The translations under genes and the position numbers were made by a program. The notes beneath the pieces are model-generated. The model saw nothing but the letters and a program-made list of their open reading frames with translations, did not search any database and was not told the origin of the DNA. From Lawsonella clevelandensis (lineage in GTDB: Bacteria > Actinomycetota > Actinomycetes > Mycobacteriales > Mycobacteriaceae): a DNA stretch of 64,000 nt. Shown here piece by piece: positions 1 to 10,525 of the stretch; position 1 is the stretch's first letter, and every line of letters begins with the position of its first letter. The stretch is from positions 1-64,000 of the forward strand of contig NZ_QFOZ01000001.1 of the NCBI RefSeq assembly GCF_003241315.1, given 5' to 3'.

Positions 1-34
1 TCGGGAGGGTGTGGGAGAGTAGGTCGCTGCCGAA
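1..34 (+). rRNA. rrf: 5S rRNA, 3' end (partial)
   Basis: The first ~34 bases (GGGAGGGTGTGGGAGAGTAG, then GTCGCTGCCGAAC) match the conserved 3' end of actinobacterial 5S rRNA: the loop E/helix IV segment GTGGGAGAGTAGGTC followed by the 3' strand of helix I. The 5' part lies before the window, so the strand and pairing partner are inferred from the motif alone. A strong intrinsic terminator follows 14 bases later, as expected for the last gene of an rrn operon. Confidence 0.8.
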
Positions 35-47
35 CTTTAACGTTGTG

Positions 48-85
48 CTGTGGGGAGTCTCTTTGAGGCTCCCCACAGTTTTTTT
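48..85 (+). terminator. Intrinsic terminator of the rRNA operon
   Basis: A perfect 10-bp stem CTGTGGGGAG / CTCCCCACAG (48-57 and 69-78), with extra pairing toward the loop, is followed by seven or more T residues. It closes the rRNA operon. Confidence 0.9.
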
Positions 86-97
86 ATGTAAACTAAA

Positions 98-149
98 AAC
101 TCGTATGAGGAGAGAACTTATTATCTCTCATACGAGTTATTTTTCTTTT
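98..149 (+). terminator. Second intrinsic terminator downstream of 5S rRNA
   Basis: A 12-bp inverted repeat AACTCGTATGAG / CTCATACGAGTT (98-109 and 127-138) is followed by ATTTTTCTTTT. It is preceded by an A-run, so it could also stop transcription from the other strand. A back-up terminator behind rRNA is common. Confidence 0.75.
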
Positions 150-370
150 ACGCGATATATCAGTGTCTTATAACAGACACCTTTAATAGTTTCTACAGAT
201 GTGATGAATACTCCCTCTACTAGGGAAGATGATAATGAACTAGGAATAATTCTGCAGGAATGATCTTGGGGGATAACCCAACTATTTTTTCTGCCTTATG
301 CCTAGAGTTGCTTATGTCTTATAGAGCTATTTATGTCTCTATAGACTTGGTATACATGGGGACATAAAGT
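150..370. other. Intergenic region, no gene seen
   Basis: Between the rRNA terminators and the 3' end of the DUF3239 gene I see no credible ORF, no tRNA and no strong hairpin. The stretch is AT-rich and probably only spacer. Confidence 0.5.
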
Positions 371-397
371 GGCCTCTGTACAAGCTGTACAGAGGCC
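371..397 (-). terminator. Hairpin terminator of the DUF3239 gene
   Basis: A perfect 12-bp stem GGCCTCTGTACA / TGTACAGAGGCC with a 3-base loop lies 36 bases beyond the minus-strand stop codon. The T-tract after it on the minus strand is weak (ACTTTATG), so termination efficiency is uncertain. Confidence 0.65.
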
Positions 398-432
398 AGG
401 ATAGAGATCAATAAAGATATTTTATGGCAACA

Positions 433-1092
433 CTACTTAGGGAGATCCTCCTCGTTGAGGAGCAATACATCATTACGTTGCTTGCGAACCTCTTCTAGGC
501 GTGGACGTAGTCTTGCAAGGATATCCCACTCCGTGGTGGGGATTGTACGTCGTGCATCAGCAATAACTGTTCGGTCCGTTGTACCCCACGCAATTGGCAT
601 AGGTGTTGCTAGATCCCAGTAATCCTTTTTATGAAGCACCTTTTCCGACCCCGTCACTGCAACACAAGGTACTTTCTGACCAATAACTTTTCGTAGACCA
701 GGAATGTCATGAACATCGCGGGCTACTAATGCCCACTGTGTAAACTCATCGGGTTTTTTAGACAGATCTACTAAGGCCAGAAGAGTCATACCGTTTTCAC
801 GCGTATCAGCAATGATGGCAGGTACAAGGGGAGATTTCTTAAAAGTTTTGTCTATGGACCCAATAGCAGTGGGAATCCACACCATAACAACAGCTGAAAC
901 GACGGTTAGGACGCATAATACCGACACCCAAAATATGTTGACACCTTTGTCATAGGCATAATAGGTAAGAACGCCCATAATAATGGTCAGAATGAGCGAT
1001 GATATTTGAAGCCGGCGACGATCTCCAATAAGTTCGTTGTGCCGTTTAGCATGCTGTTTATCAATAGGGAAGTCGAATGTGCGCGCTGGCAT
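433..1092 (-). CDS. DUF3239-family membrane protein
   Basis: 219 residues. Two predicted membrane helices sit near the N terminus (about residues 28-48 and 52-74: SSLILTIIMGVLTYYAY and WVSVLCVLTVVSAVVMV). A soluble domain follows, containing SPLVPAIIADTRENGMTLLA and later GLRKVIGQKVPCVAVTG, the pattern of DUF3239 proteins of corynebacteria and relatives. The function of the family is unknown. The start is supported by AAGGA 8 bases upstream. It stands alone between the rRNA end and the helicase genes; a 12-bp hairpin follows the stop. The family assignment is from memory of its motifs; the topology is inferred from hydrophobicity. Confidence 0.75.
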   Translation of the reverse strand: MPARTFDFPIDKQHAKRHNELIGDRRRLQISSLILTIIMGVLTYYAYDKGVNIFWVSVLCVLTVVSAVVMVWIPTAIGSIDKTFKKSPLVPAIIADTRENGMTLLALVDLSKKPDEFTQWALVARDVHDIPGLRKVIGQKVPCVAVTGSEKVLHKKDYWDLATPMPIAWGTTDRTVIADARRTIPTTEWDILARLRPRLEEVRKQRNDVLLLNEEDLPK

Positions 1093-1160
1093 AGTGGTGT
1101 TCCTTCTATTTTTCTTTTTTTGATGCGTTATTCCGGGAAGATTTACGTCCGCAGCAGACT

Positions 1161-2813
1161 TTAATCTAGGTTATCTAAATCGTCTGCATCTATGATGCGA
1201 TAGCCATACCCTTGTTCGGCTAAAAATCGTTGGCGATAAGCCGCATATGTCGTATCAATCGTGTCTCGAGACACTACGGTATAAAACCGTGCTTCATGCC
1301 CATCGCTCTTAGGACGTAAAATTCTTCCCAAGCGTTGGGCTTCTTCCTGACGGCTTCGATACGTTCCAGATACCTGTATAGCAATTGAGGCTTCAGGAAG
1401 ATCGATAGAGAAGTTAGCCACTTTACTCACTACTAAAGTTGTTATTTCGCCTTTTCGGAAAGCTTCAAAGAGACGCTCGCGTTCTTTAGTAGATGTTTTT
1501 CCTTGTACTAGAGGTGCATTGAGCTTGGCTGCTAAGCGCTCTAGCTGGTCCAAATAGGCGCCAATGACAAGAGTAGGTTCGTTATGGTGGTGGGAGATGA
1601 GTTCCGCAACAACGTTGTCTTTGGATACGGCTGTGGCGCAGCGCTTATACATTTCTTCACGCTCCGAAGTCGCGTACGTCATACGTTCTTCCTCGGTGAG
1701 TGCTACGCGCACTTCGGTGCATTCAGCTGTGGCAATCCACCCTTGGGATTCCAGGTCTTTCCACGGCATGTCGAAGCGTTTCGGCCCGATGAGGGTAAAA
1801 ACATCATTCTCACGGCCGTCTTCACGCACTAATGTGGCGGTGAGGCCTAAGCGGCGGCGGGACTGTAGATCGGCTGTCAGACGGAAGACAGGGGCGGGAA
1901 GTAGGTGGACTTCGTCATAGATGATGAGTCCCCAATCGCGGGAATCGAACAACTCCATTGCCCGATAGACACCCTTTGTTTTACGGGTAACCACCTGGTA
2001 GGTGGCGATGGTGATAGGACGAATTTCTTTATGCTCCCCGGAGTATTCGCCAATCTCATCTTCAGTAAGTGTGGTGCGTTGTAGTAGTTCACGCTTCCAT
2101 TGACGGCCAGCCACAGTGGAGTTGACAAGAATAAGAGTTGTCTTCTGGGCGCGCACCATGGTTTCAATACCGACGATAGTTTTACCGGCACCGCAGGGAA
2201 GTACTACTACGCCAGAACCACCGGCCCAGGCTGTTTCTGCCGCCCACTTTTGGTAGTCGCGAGGTTCCCAGGTGACGTGTTCCTGGCTGCGTGCAATGGG
2301 GTGTGCCTCGCCATCGACATAGCCTGCTAAGTCTTCTGCGGGCCAGCCTATTTTGATGAGCTCCTGTTTGAGATGGCCGCGTTCAGAGGGGTGTACCGTG
2401 ATCGTGTCTGGACCCACTGACTGCCCTAGTAAGGGTTTTATTTTCTTGTGACGGATGACTTCTGCAAGTACCGCTGGGTCGGTAGAGACAAGTACTAAAC
2501 CGTGTGCAGGGTCATTAACAAGGTGGAGACGGCCATAGCGTTCCATCGTTTCTGCAATAGCAATAAGAAGTTGCTGAGGGACAGGGTAACGAGAATAGCG
2601 TACTAGTGTGTCCACTACTTGTTCAGCATCGTGGCCGGCTGCACGCGCATTCCAGAGGGCCAAGGGGGTAATCCGATACGTGTGGATATGCTCGGGGGCA
2701 CGTTCCAATTCTGCGAAAGGCGCTATCGCTCGTCTGACCTCGTCGGCTTGTGGATGATCGACTTCAAGCAGCATAGTGTTGTCAGACTGAACAATGAGCG
2801 GACCATCAGTCAT
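1161..2813 (-). CDS. XPB-type 3'-5' DNA helicase
   Basis: 550 residues, matching the bacterial XPB/Ercc3 family (Rv0861c in M. tuberculosis), an ATP-dependent 3'-5' helicase thought to act in DNA repair. An N-terminal domain (about 1-180) precedes the SF2 motor. Walker A LPCGAGKT is at 205-212, the DEVH box at 300-303, motif III TAT in GLTATLVRED near 323-332, and the C-terminal RecA fold ends with QRLGRILRPK, an arginine-finger motif VI. The start is preceded by GAGGAG. The next gene upstream on the same strand encodes a helicase-C-like protein, an association also seen in mycobacteria (Rv0862c), so the pair probably forms one operon. All motor motifs look intact. Confidence 0.93.
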   Translation of the reverse strand: MTDGPLIVQSDNTMLLEVDHPQADEVRRAIAPFAELERAPEHIHTYRITPLALWNARAAGHDAEQVVDTLVRYSRYPVPQQLLIAIAETMERYGRLHLVNDPAHGLVLVSTDPAVLAEVIRHKKIKPLLGQSVGPDTITVHPSERGHLKQELIKIGWPAEDLAGYVDGEAHPIARSQEHVTWEPRDYQKWAAETAWAGGSGVVVLPCGAGKTIVGIETMVRAQKTTLILVNSTVAGRQWKRELLQRTTLTEDEIGEYSGEHKEIRPITIATYQVVTRKTKGVYRAMELFDSRDWGLIIYDEVHLLPAPVFRLTADLQSRRRLGLTATLVREDGRENDVFTLIGPKRFDMPWKDLESQGWIATAECTEVRVALTEEERMTYATSEREEMYKRCATAVSKDNVVAELISHHHNEPTLVIGAYLDQLERLAAKLNAPLVQGKTSTKERERLFEAFRKGEITTLVVSKVANFSIDLPEASIAIQVSGTYRSRQEEAQRLGRILRPKSDGHEARFYTVVSRDTIDTTYAAYRQRFLAEQGYGYRIIDADDLDNLD

Positions 2814-2849
2814 GTGGAAACTCCTCGGCTAAATATGGCGATGAAATTA

Positions 2850-5123
2850 CTATGAGTCGTTAGAAATAATGCTGGCAGAACGAATCTTGTGCAGAGCAAA
2901 ACGATAAGGCTGGTGTGTAGCGACATCGACGGCATCCAACATGCCTTCGGACATTCTGCGTGGCAGTAAACGTATCTGTGCTTTGACGCCGGTACCTTTG
3001 ATGAAGCCCAAGATAACTTCCTGATGTTTGTTAATAGCGTCATGGAGAAGCGGAATGATAGTATCCCCCGTCATGACTGGACCGCTATGACGGCTATTTT
3101 CCGTGGCAGCGTGTAGTTGGCTAGCGATTTCCTCTGCATGGGTAGGTGATAGTTGTGATTCTTGTGCGAGGGACGTTAGGGGAGTATCCGCAGGTACTAG
3201 ACTGGCGTAGCAGTTATCTAGAGTTGGTCGTGGACGATGCTGGCGAAGAGAGAGGACGCAACCGTGACTGTCCTCCAGAATAGGACTAAGCCCTGTATCT
3301 TGTAACGCTGAATGAAGTTCACGCGGAGTAACATCCGCAATAGCAACTGTGGGGGCGATGAGGCGTAAACCGCAGTTCTGTAATGCAGGTGATGCCAATA
3401 CACTACGGATAAGTGCGGGATCATCCGAGTGAACAACGGATAAAGCGGGGGCTACGCGTAGCGCACCATGTCGGCGGGCAGCGTCATCAATGAGGTAGCT
3501 CAATGATTGCGGAACCTCAATATGGGAGAGGTCGTGCAAAAAGTTGTGAATGTCAGTAGCCGTTAACCCAGTGTCTAGTGCGTGTCGAATGCTTTCCTCA
3601 CTGATACGGTAGACCGTCGCCATCCCCGGGGATTCAACTGTGGCGATACGCCGCATAATGTCTGTGTGCTGGGGGGAAAGAAACCCTGGTACCACGATAG
3701 TGTGGTCATCCTGAATCAGGATAGATGTTGTTTCAGCGGGAATAGCAGAGCCGATAGCAGTGGAGACATCTCCAGTAAGGAGCGCACGTCCCACCTGCGT
3801 AAGCGTGCACGAGTGCAGAATGCCAAGTATCTCAGCGGTATGTATAGTGTCCTCGAAAGCAGCACCCCCCGCTAGCGCTGGAATGAGAGGTTCGCACCAG
3901 TGGGTGAGTGCAGCAACGTCAGCTTCGCTAGCGGTGAGAATATCTGCAGGCCAGATAGCGAGATTCTCGAGGATCTGGTGACGGAGTAGTCGAAGATGTC
4001 CGTCTCCTGCCTCTGGGTTGAGGACAATGGCACGTTCATGCGGAGTACCCGACCAAGGACGAGAACTGTACCACCAGGTGCGGAGGAGAAGTTCCCATTG
4101 TTCTGCGGGGGTGCTGGCAAGGAATGTATCGGCATTGGCAGTGGTGATCCAGTTACCCTCTTCAGCAAGGTCTTCTTCGATAATGCTAAGCGCTGCAAGA
4201 GCTTCTACACCCACCACAATCTGTGCGGTGGGAAGATTTGTAGTATTTGTGAGTCTGCGGAGTTCGCGTTGCCCTATGCCACCATCGGCAAGAGCGTGTA
4301 GAGGCTGTGTATCGATGGTGTCGATGAGCTCACGCACGGTATGAAGAAAAAATGCATAGTTATCGATACCCGTTGCTGGCTCTTCCGCAGTATTATGCGC
4401 TGTACGAGTAAGAACGGTATTAACGCTCTGCGGCTGCGGACAGTTAAGTGGATTACTCACCGCTGAAGCTACGGAATGATGCAAGGCACAATAGATATCT
4501 TCGGGAAGAAGAACTGTGTCCTCCGAAGTACCGTCACGGCGGAGGAGATCCTTCGATAAAAGTTGGTAGAGAGGATGGTCTGGCCCAGCTTCACGCAAGG
4601 CAGTAGTGGTGCCACGACGGCCAGATTCTGCCAGAGTCTCTAGGACATGCCGTTGATTATCCGGTAAGCGCGCAATATCGGTGCGGAGTGCTGCACAATC
4701 TCTTAGAGGCGGATTATCTGCTAAATCGAGTGGCAGGTGTGGGAGAACTTCTGCAAGACCTGGTGCAGGCAGATAAGCGTCATTACTGGTCGGGTAGAGA
4801 AGTGCATAATTCACTAGGGTAGAGAGAATTTCCTCTATTTCTGTGGTGGAGAGGAAAGAGAGGAGACTGCCCTTTTTAAGAGACGTTACTGATAACTCGG
4901 TTGTGCTGCAGGTAAGTACGTTGAGGGTATAAAGCTGTGGACGGTTAAGATTGCCTAACGCGCGGCGGTAGGAGCGCTGCTGCGTTAGCCGGGTGGAGAG
5001 TACAACCAGACTAGTGGGCGGCGGCACAGCAACATCGGGACGTAGGCTAAGAAGCGTCGCAAGGCTTTCTGTAGAGAGAGAACTTAACCATGTATCCCAA
5101 CTGGTATGCGTACTCAAATCCAT
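2850..5123 (-). CDS. XPB/Ssl2-like helicase-associated protein (Rv0862c type)
   Basis: 757 residues without Walker A or DExH motifs. It resembles the long actinobacterial proteins encoded beside bacterial XPB that carry a helicase-C-like domain (Helicase_C_3 type). The C-terminal third includes EVILGFIKGTG and RMSEGMLDAVDVATHQPYR, a WYL-like end typical of the group. The role is unknown; partnership with XPB is inferred from the 36-bp spacing on the same strand. The annotated ATG directly abuts its GGAAGG Shine-Dalgarno, too close for normal initiation; a TTG two codons later (5117) has the ideal 6-base spacing and is the likelier true start. Confidence 0.85.
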   Translation of the reverse strand: MDLSTHTSWDTWLSSLSTESLATLLSLRPDVAVPPPTSLVVLSTRLTQQRSYRRALGNLNRPQLYTLNVLTCSTTELSVTSLKKGSLLSFLSTTEIEEILSTLVNYALLYPTSNDAYLPAPGLAEVLPHLPLDLADNPPLRDCAALRTDIARLPDNQRHVLETLAESGRRGTTTALREAGPDHPLYQLLSKDLLRRDGTSEDTVLLPEDIYCALHHSVASAVSNPLNCPQPQSVNTVLTRTAHNTAEEPATGIDNYAFFLHTVRELIDTIDTQPLHALADGGIGQRELRRLTNTTNLPTAQIVVGVEALAALSIIEEDLAEEGNWITTANADTFLASTPAEQWELLLRTWWYSSRPWSGTPHERAIVLNPEAGDGHLRLLRHQILENLAIWPADILTASEADVAALTHWCEPLIPALAGGAAFEDTIHTAEILGILHSCTLTQVGRALLTGDVSTAIGSAIPAETTSILIQDDHTIVVPGFLSPQHTDIMRRIATVESPGMATVYRISEESIRHALDTGLTATDIHNFLHDLSHIEVPQSLSYLIDDAARRHGALRVAPALSVVHSDDPALIRSVLASPALQNCGLRLIAPTVAIADVTPRELHSALQDTGLSPILEDSHGCVLSLRQHRPRPTLDNCYASLVPADTPLTSLAQESQLSPTHAEEIASQLHAATENSRHSGPVMTGDTIIPLLHDAINKHQEVILGFIKGTGVKAQIRLLPRRMSEGMLDAVDVATHQPYRFALHKIRSASIISNDS

Positions 5124-5240
5124 CCTTCCAGCTTACCGCTAACGCAATACAAAGAGACCCCCTCGGGTTTCTCTCCACGACCGTGTTAGTGCCATGTATA
5201 ACGCTGCGTATAACGCTATACACGAACTGTCTATAAACAT

Positions 5241-5275
5241 TGTGGCCAGCTAGCTTCTTTGACTAGCTGGCCACA
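5241..5275 (-). terminator. Hairpin terminator after rpf
   Basis: A perfect 13-bp stem TGTGGCCAGCTAG / CTAGCTGGCCACA (5241-5253 and 5263-5275) lies 13 bases beyond the rpf stop. On the minus strand it is followed by the modest T-rich tract ATGTTTATAG. It separates rpf from the helicase-associated gene. Confidence 0.75.
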
Positions 5276-5288
5276 ACACTGTTTGTTT

Positions 5289-6915
<1,627 letters not shown>

Positions 6916-7329
6916 ATGCCTCATGGCAAAGTGAAGTGGTATGACCCGGAGAAGGGGTTTGGCTTCATTACCCAGGATGAGGGTGAAGACGTATATGTTC
7001 GTGCTTCTGTTCTTCCTGATGATGTTACTGAATTAAAACCAGGACAGCGTGTAGATATGGACATTGCGGCGGGACGTCGCGGTCCGCAAGCACTGCGTTT
7101 AGAAATCCTCGCACCGGCGCCGTCAGTTTCCGCAAACCAGCGTAAACAACGCCGCCAGACAGCACACCGTCATACCCCAGACGAACTTCACGGCATGATT
7201 GAAGACATGATTACGCTGATGGAATCTACAGTGCAACCAGAACTTCGTAAAGGTCGTTACCCGGATCGAAAAACCGCACAGCATATTTCTGAAATCGTTC
7301 GCGCCGTTGCCCGAGAGCTTGATCGCTAA
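6916..7329 (+). CDS. Cold-shock domain protein, CspB-like with C-terminal extension
   Basis: 137 residues from ATG 6916, preceded by AAGGAAGGAG; the earlier in-frame GTG at 6886 would place this ribosome site inside the gene. Residues 1-65 form a cold-shock OB fold with the RNP1-like [15 protein letters not shown] and a degenerate RNP2 (VYVRASVL in place of the usual VFVH). The remaining ~70 residues form a basic linker and a helical tail of unknown function, an arrangement seen in Rv0871 of M. tuberculosis. It probably binds single-stranded RNA or DNA as a chaperone. The replacement of the RNP2 aromatic/His residues suggests altered binding. Confidence 0.88.
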   Translation: MPHGKVKWYDPEKGFGFITQDEGEDVYVRASVLPDDVTELKPGQRVDMDIAAGRRGPQALRLEILAPAPSVSANQRKQRRQTAHRHTPDELHGMIEDMITLMESTVQPELRKGRYPDRKTAQHISEIVRAVARELDR

Positions 7330-7428
7330 CCAATATCCCAGGCCCGTCGTCTCGCACATGAAGCTGTTGAGATCTATTACTGATACAGAACGTGTAGAAC
7401 AATCTTGAAAGAGTGACACAATAAAACT

Positions 7429-8217
7429 GTGAGTGACGATATCGCAAAGATTGATACTTCGGAGAAGACAGATTCACTAGTAACTCCAGAAGCTGAGAAA
7501 ATAGCCCGTCATGCTATTGCTGACCTCAATGCGGGGAATGCCGGTGAATTATTAGGAGTATTGAGAGAAGATCCTCATTCCATTACCTACCGCTTTTCTG
7601 CGGATATACGAGGCTACCGAGGATGGGAATGGCATGTTGTTCTTTCTGGAGACACTGAGCATCCTACCCTTAACGAATTAGCCTTAATACCTGGTGATAA
7701 AGCACTCCTTGCACCACCCTGGATTCCGTGGGAAGAGCGTTTACAGCCTGGTGATCTTTCCGATAACGATATTCTTCCTGTTGCCGATAATGATCCGCGA
7801 CTTGTCCCCGGTTACATGGACTCCGGGGATGCGGAACTCGATGACGCTGCCATGCCCATAGGCTACGGGCGTGAGAGAGTACTGAGTCCTGAAGGAAGAG
7901 ACGAAGCAGCAACCCGATGGGAAAAAAGTGAATACGGGCCGCAGAGTAACCGTGCGAAAAGAGCACCGGCACACTGTGAATCCTGTGGTTTTTATGCACC
8001 ACTAGCAGGCGCACTAAAAGCCAGTTTTGGAGTGTGCACTAATAAGCTGTCCGCAGATGGCCATGTTGTTCATGCGCATTACGGTTGTGGTGCTCACTCA
8101 AGCATTAGAGAAGATTTTTCTGCAGTTCAACCCGCTGCCATGTACTTTGACGATGCAGAATTTGACGTAGTTACTGTAGCCGCTAATCAAGAGACTGATA
8201 AAGAAGAACAACAGTAG
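7429..8217 (+). CDS. DUF3027-family protein
   Basis: 262 residues, starting with GTG. It matches the actinobacterial DUF3027 family: an N-terminal region with GYRGWEWHVVL and ELALIPGDKALLAPPWIPW, and a C-terminal Cys/His cluster HCESCGFYAPLAG ... FGVCTN ... HYGCGAHS that looks like a metal site. The function is unknown. The ribosome site is weak (GAAAGAG about 14 bases upstream). It ends one base before the convergent DUF2530 gene, so their 3' ends are tightly packed with no room for a terminator between them. Confidence 0.85.
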   Translation: MSDDIAKIDTSEKTDSLVTPEAEKIARHAIADLNAGNAGELLGVLREDPHSITYRFSADIRGYRGWEWHVVLSGDTEHPTLNELALIPGDKALLAPPWIPWEERLQPGDLSDNDILPVADNDPRLVPGYMDSGDAELDDAAMPIGYGRERVLSPEGRDEAATRWEKSEYGPQSNRAKRAPAHCESCGFYAPLAGALKASFGVCTNKLSADGHVVHAHYGCGAHSSIREDFSAVQPAAMYFDDAEFDVVTVAANQETDKEEQQ

Positions 8218-8218
8218 A

Positions 8219-8545
8219 TCACTGCAATGAGCAGTTGTCATCCTGTGCATGAGGCACTTCTATGGTGACATAGTCTGCTGCCGCATCACCATAGCGTCCA
8301 ACATCAGGAAGTGACGTTTGCGCGGTACTGTCGCCGCGACGCAACGCCCTTCTTTGATAGAGGAAAAGCACGTAAATACCCAGACCGATAGCGATACCCC
8401 AAACAGCTGTCCACATAGCAGTGGTTTTTACACCCACAATAAGCAGCGTCATTAAACACACTATCCATGCCCCAATACCTGATAGCAGCACAGGACGTGG
8501 ATCAATGAGCTTAGCTGGTAACGCTTGAATGGTACGCTTCTTCAT
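8219..8545 (-). CDS. DUF2530-family small membrane protein
   Basis: 108 residues with the family signature LPAKLIDPRPVLLSGIGAWI near the N terminus and two membrane helices (about 19-39 and 44-63) followed by a basic YQRRALRRGD patch, so the C-terminal tail is likely cytoplasmic. DUF2530 proteins occur widely in actinobacteria and have no known function. The gene is convergent with the DUF3027 gene and divergent from the methyltransferase gene, a neighbourhood kept in mycobacteria. Confidence 0.82.
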   Translation of the reverse strand: MKKRTIQALPAKLIDPRPVLLSGIGAWIVCLMTLLIVGVKTTAMWTAVWGIAIGLGIYVLFLYQRRALRRGDSTAQTSLPDVGRYGDAAADYVTIEVPHAQDDNCSLQ

Positions 8546-8680
8546 TATTCTCGTGATACCTCTTGAATCGTTCTTCCTTCTAACAGTACCGAAAACGATT
8601 CGGTTTGTATCTTCGTCTAGGAACAGTGAAGTATTAAAACATCAGTCTTCCGGGGAGAATAGACAAGAGAGCAGACAAGT

Positions 8681-9511
8681 ATGGTAAAAATCGTTCCTGT
8701 TGATAACCCCTCTGATCCACGTATTGCTGGTTTTCGTGATCTCAACCACGCAGAGAAGCGGAGAGACCATGAAGGGCCAGATGGGGTAGTCATCGGCGAG
8801 GGATCATTTGTTATCGATCGCATGCTGGATTCATACTGCCCTCCCACTCAGTTCTTAGGGACAGATGTTGGCCTAGATAGGCTCATCGCTATGCCAGATT
8901 ATGCGAGGATTGCCAACAATACTGTTTTTTATAAGGCATCAGCTGATGTTATTTCAGAGTGCGTGGGATTCCACTTTAATCGTCATATCTTTGCATTAGC
9001 GCCACGCCCTACCCCACGTTCCGTTAGTGATGTACTGTCACACGAACCCCGTACGCTCGTTGCCTTAGAAGGGCTGAATGACCATGCTAATATTGGTAGC
9101 ATTTTTCGTAATGCAGCTGCACTGAATGTTGGGGGAGTCCTTATTGGAGCTGGTTGTGCAGATCCGTTATATCGACGGTCAGTACGCGTCTCCATGGGCC
9201 ATGTCTTACGAGTGCCCTTTGCTGTGTGCGAAGGTGGGCCAAATGATTGGCAAGAACAGACGTTTGAACAACTACATGCAGCGGGATATCGCATCCTCGC
9301 ACTCACTCCAGCACATGACGCACAGTTCTTATCCAATGCAGCAGATGGAGATAAAGTCGCATTTCTCGTTGGTGCTGAAGGCCCCGGACTACGGCGAAAA
9401 ACGATGCGCTTGGCAGACGCACGAGTACAAATACCAATGCAGTTAGGAGTAGATTCTCTTAACGTCGCAACATCAGCGGCCGTAGCCTTCTACGAGCGGA
9501 TACGGAACTAA
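8681..9511 (+). CDS. SpoU/TrmH-family RNA 2'-O-methyltransferase
   Basis: 276 residues. An N-terminal substrate-binding domain (about 1-115) precedes a SPOUT catalytic domain with the three trefoil-knot motifs: motif 1 LNDHANIGSIFRNAAALNV (the N and R used in catalysis), motif 2 VAFLVGAEGPGL, and motif 3 IPMQLGVDSLNVATSAAVA. The family uses S-adenosylmethionine to methylate ribose 2'-OH groups in rRNA or tRNA; the exact target cannot be read from sequence. It corresponds to Rv0881 by context. Only 9 bases separate its stop from the convergent gene. Confidence 0.92.
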   Translation: MVKIVPVDNPSDPRIAGFRDLNHAEKRRDHEGPDGVVIGEGSFVIDRMLDSYCPPTQFLGTDVGLDRLIAMPDYARIANNTVFYKASADVISECVGFHFNRHIFALAPRPTPRSVSDVLSHEPRTLVALEGLNDHANIGSIFRNAAALNVGGVLIGAGCADPLYRRSVRVSMGHVLRVPFAVCEGGPNDWQEQTFEQLHAAGYRILALTPAHDAQFLSNAADGDKVAFLVGAEGPGLRRKTMRLADARVQIPMQLGVDSLNVATSAAVAFYERIRN

Positions 9512-9520
9512 CGTTAGGTG

Positions 9521-10525
9521 CTAGTCTTCCTTGGTACCCTCGGTACTTTCTTCATGAAGTATGCTGCCATCGTTGCTGTCGCTAGCATTGCCGTCACTGT
9601 CTGCGGATGCGTGGGTAGTTGTCGACTTTCCAGTACACCAACGCTTAAAACGAGTCCAACAACTCTCTTTGTGGTGTGTATCGCCTAGCGAATTTGCGTC
9701 TATGTGAGCGTCAACGCTGGTGGCATTGTCGCTATTAGTGTCAACAGAACCATCGATGTCGTCAGTGACGGCACCTGTAGCCTCTTCTAGCTCAGCCGCA
9801 ATCAATTCATCGGGAGAAGCTCCTTCTCCTATCTCCGGAGAATTGGCTGTAAGTGCATCCCCAGAAGAAATTCTTTCGACGGGACGGGCTTCTGGACGTC
9901 CATCAATAGCAAAACCATTAACGAGAATGGTGAGATCGTGAGCGCGAGGTTCAAAACCTAACCATGTCGTATAAAGGGTGAGCAGTATATCCCCAGGGAG
10001 GAACGGCAAGGGAATTGCACAAGTAGAGTCGAGTTGAGTACTGCTGGGTGGAGGGCATTCACCACTCCAGTAAGGGGTCTCGACTTTAAGCGGTAGCCCT
10101 TTATCCTCCAGAATTTCGCAGGTTGTCGCGGTGAAAGCACGTTCTAATTTACCGTGATGCCAATGTGCAAAACCTGCGAAAGCGCCAGATGGCCCCTGTG
10201 CAAATGCGTATATATTGTCTGCGGCGTCAGGTTGTATCCACTCGGGGACAAGATCAAGCATGCTTGTTAGTGGAATAGCTGCAGTTTGTAGAACTGTCAC
10301 TCCTGGATAAACACCCACATACACTTCAGTATGTCCAGCTGGTGCAGAGCGTGTTAAAGGAAAAATTCCAAGAGGGGTAACAGGACGGGTAGGGAAGAGA
10401 CCAGCAACTAACTGTAAACCGTACTCAGTATCCGGTTGCGGATTGGAAGCAAGGACAGCGTGAGCATTGGGAGCTGAAACAAACCAGATTGTTACAACAG
10501 CTCGCTCCGCAGAATCAGTTGTCAT
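9521..10525 (-). CDS. DUF6928-like protein, downstream of sepH
   Basis: 334 residues. The first ~215 form a folded domain with AVVTIWFVSAPNAHAVLASN, GLFPTRPVTPLGIFPLTRS, VYVGVYPGVTVLQT and DLTILVNGFAIDG, which I associate with DUF6928 proteins of corynebacteria. After residue ~220 it becomes acidic and Ser/Asp-rich, apart from a short basic patch KESCWTRFKRWCTGK near 285-300 that contains two Cys. No signal peptide or membrane helix is evident. It overlaps the 3' end of sepH by 11 bases, so it is translationally coupled to a division gene; a role in division is only a contextual guess. Confidence 0.7.
   Translation of the reverse strand: MTTDSAERAVVTIWFVSAPNAHAVLASNPQPDTEYGLQLVAGLFPTRPVTPLGIFPLTRSAPAGHTEVYVGVYPGVTVLQTAAIPLTSMLDLVPEWIQPDAADNIYAFAQGPSGAFAGFAHWHHGKLERAFTATTCEILEDKGLPLKVETPYWSGECPPPSSTQLDSTCAIPLPFLPGDILLTLYTTWLGFEPRAHDLTILVNGFAIDGRPEARPVERISSGDALTANSPEIGEGASPDELIAAELEEATGAVTDDIDGSVDTNSDNATSVDAHIDANSLGDTHHKESCWTRFKRWCTGKSTTTHASADSDGNASDSNDGSILHEESTEGTKED

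Noticed and set aside
6916..7329. Cold-shock gene starting at GTG 6886
   Set aside because: The strong AAGGAAGGAG site would fall inside the coding region; ATG 6916 is correctly spaced from it.
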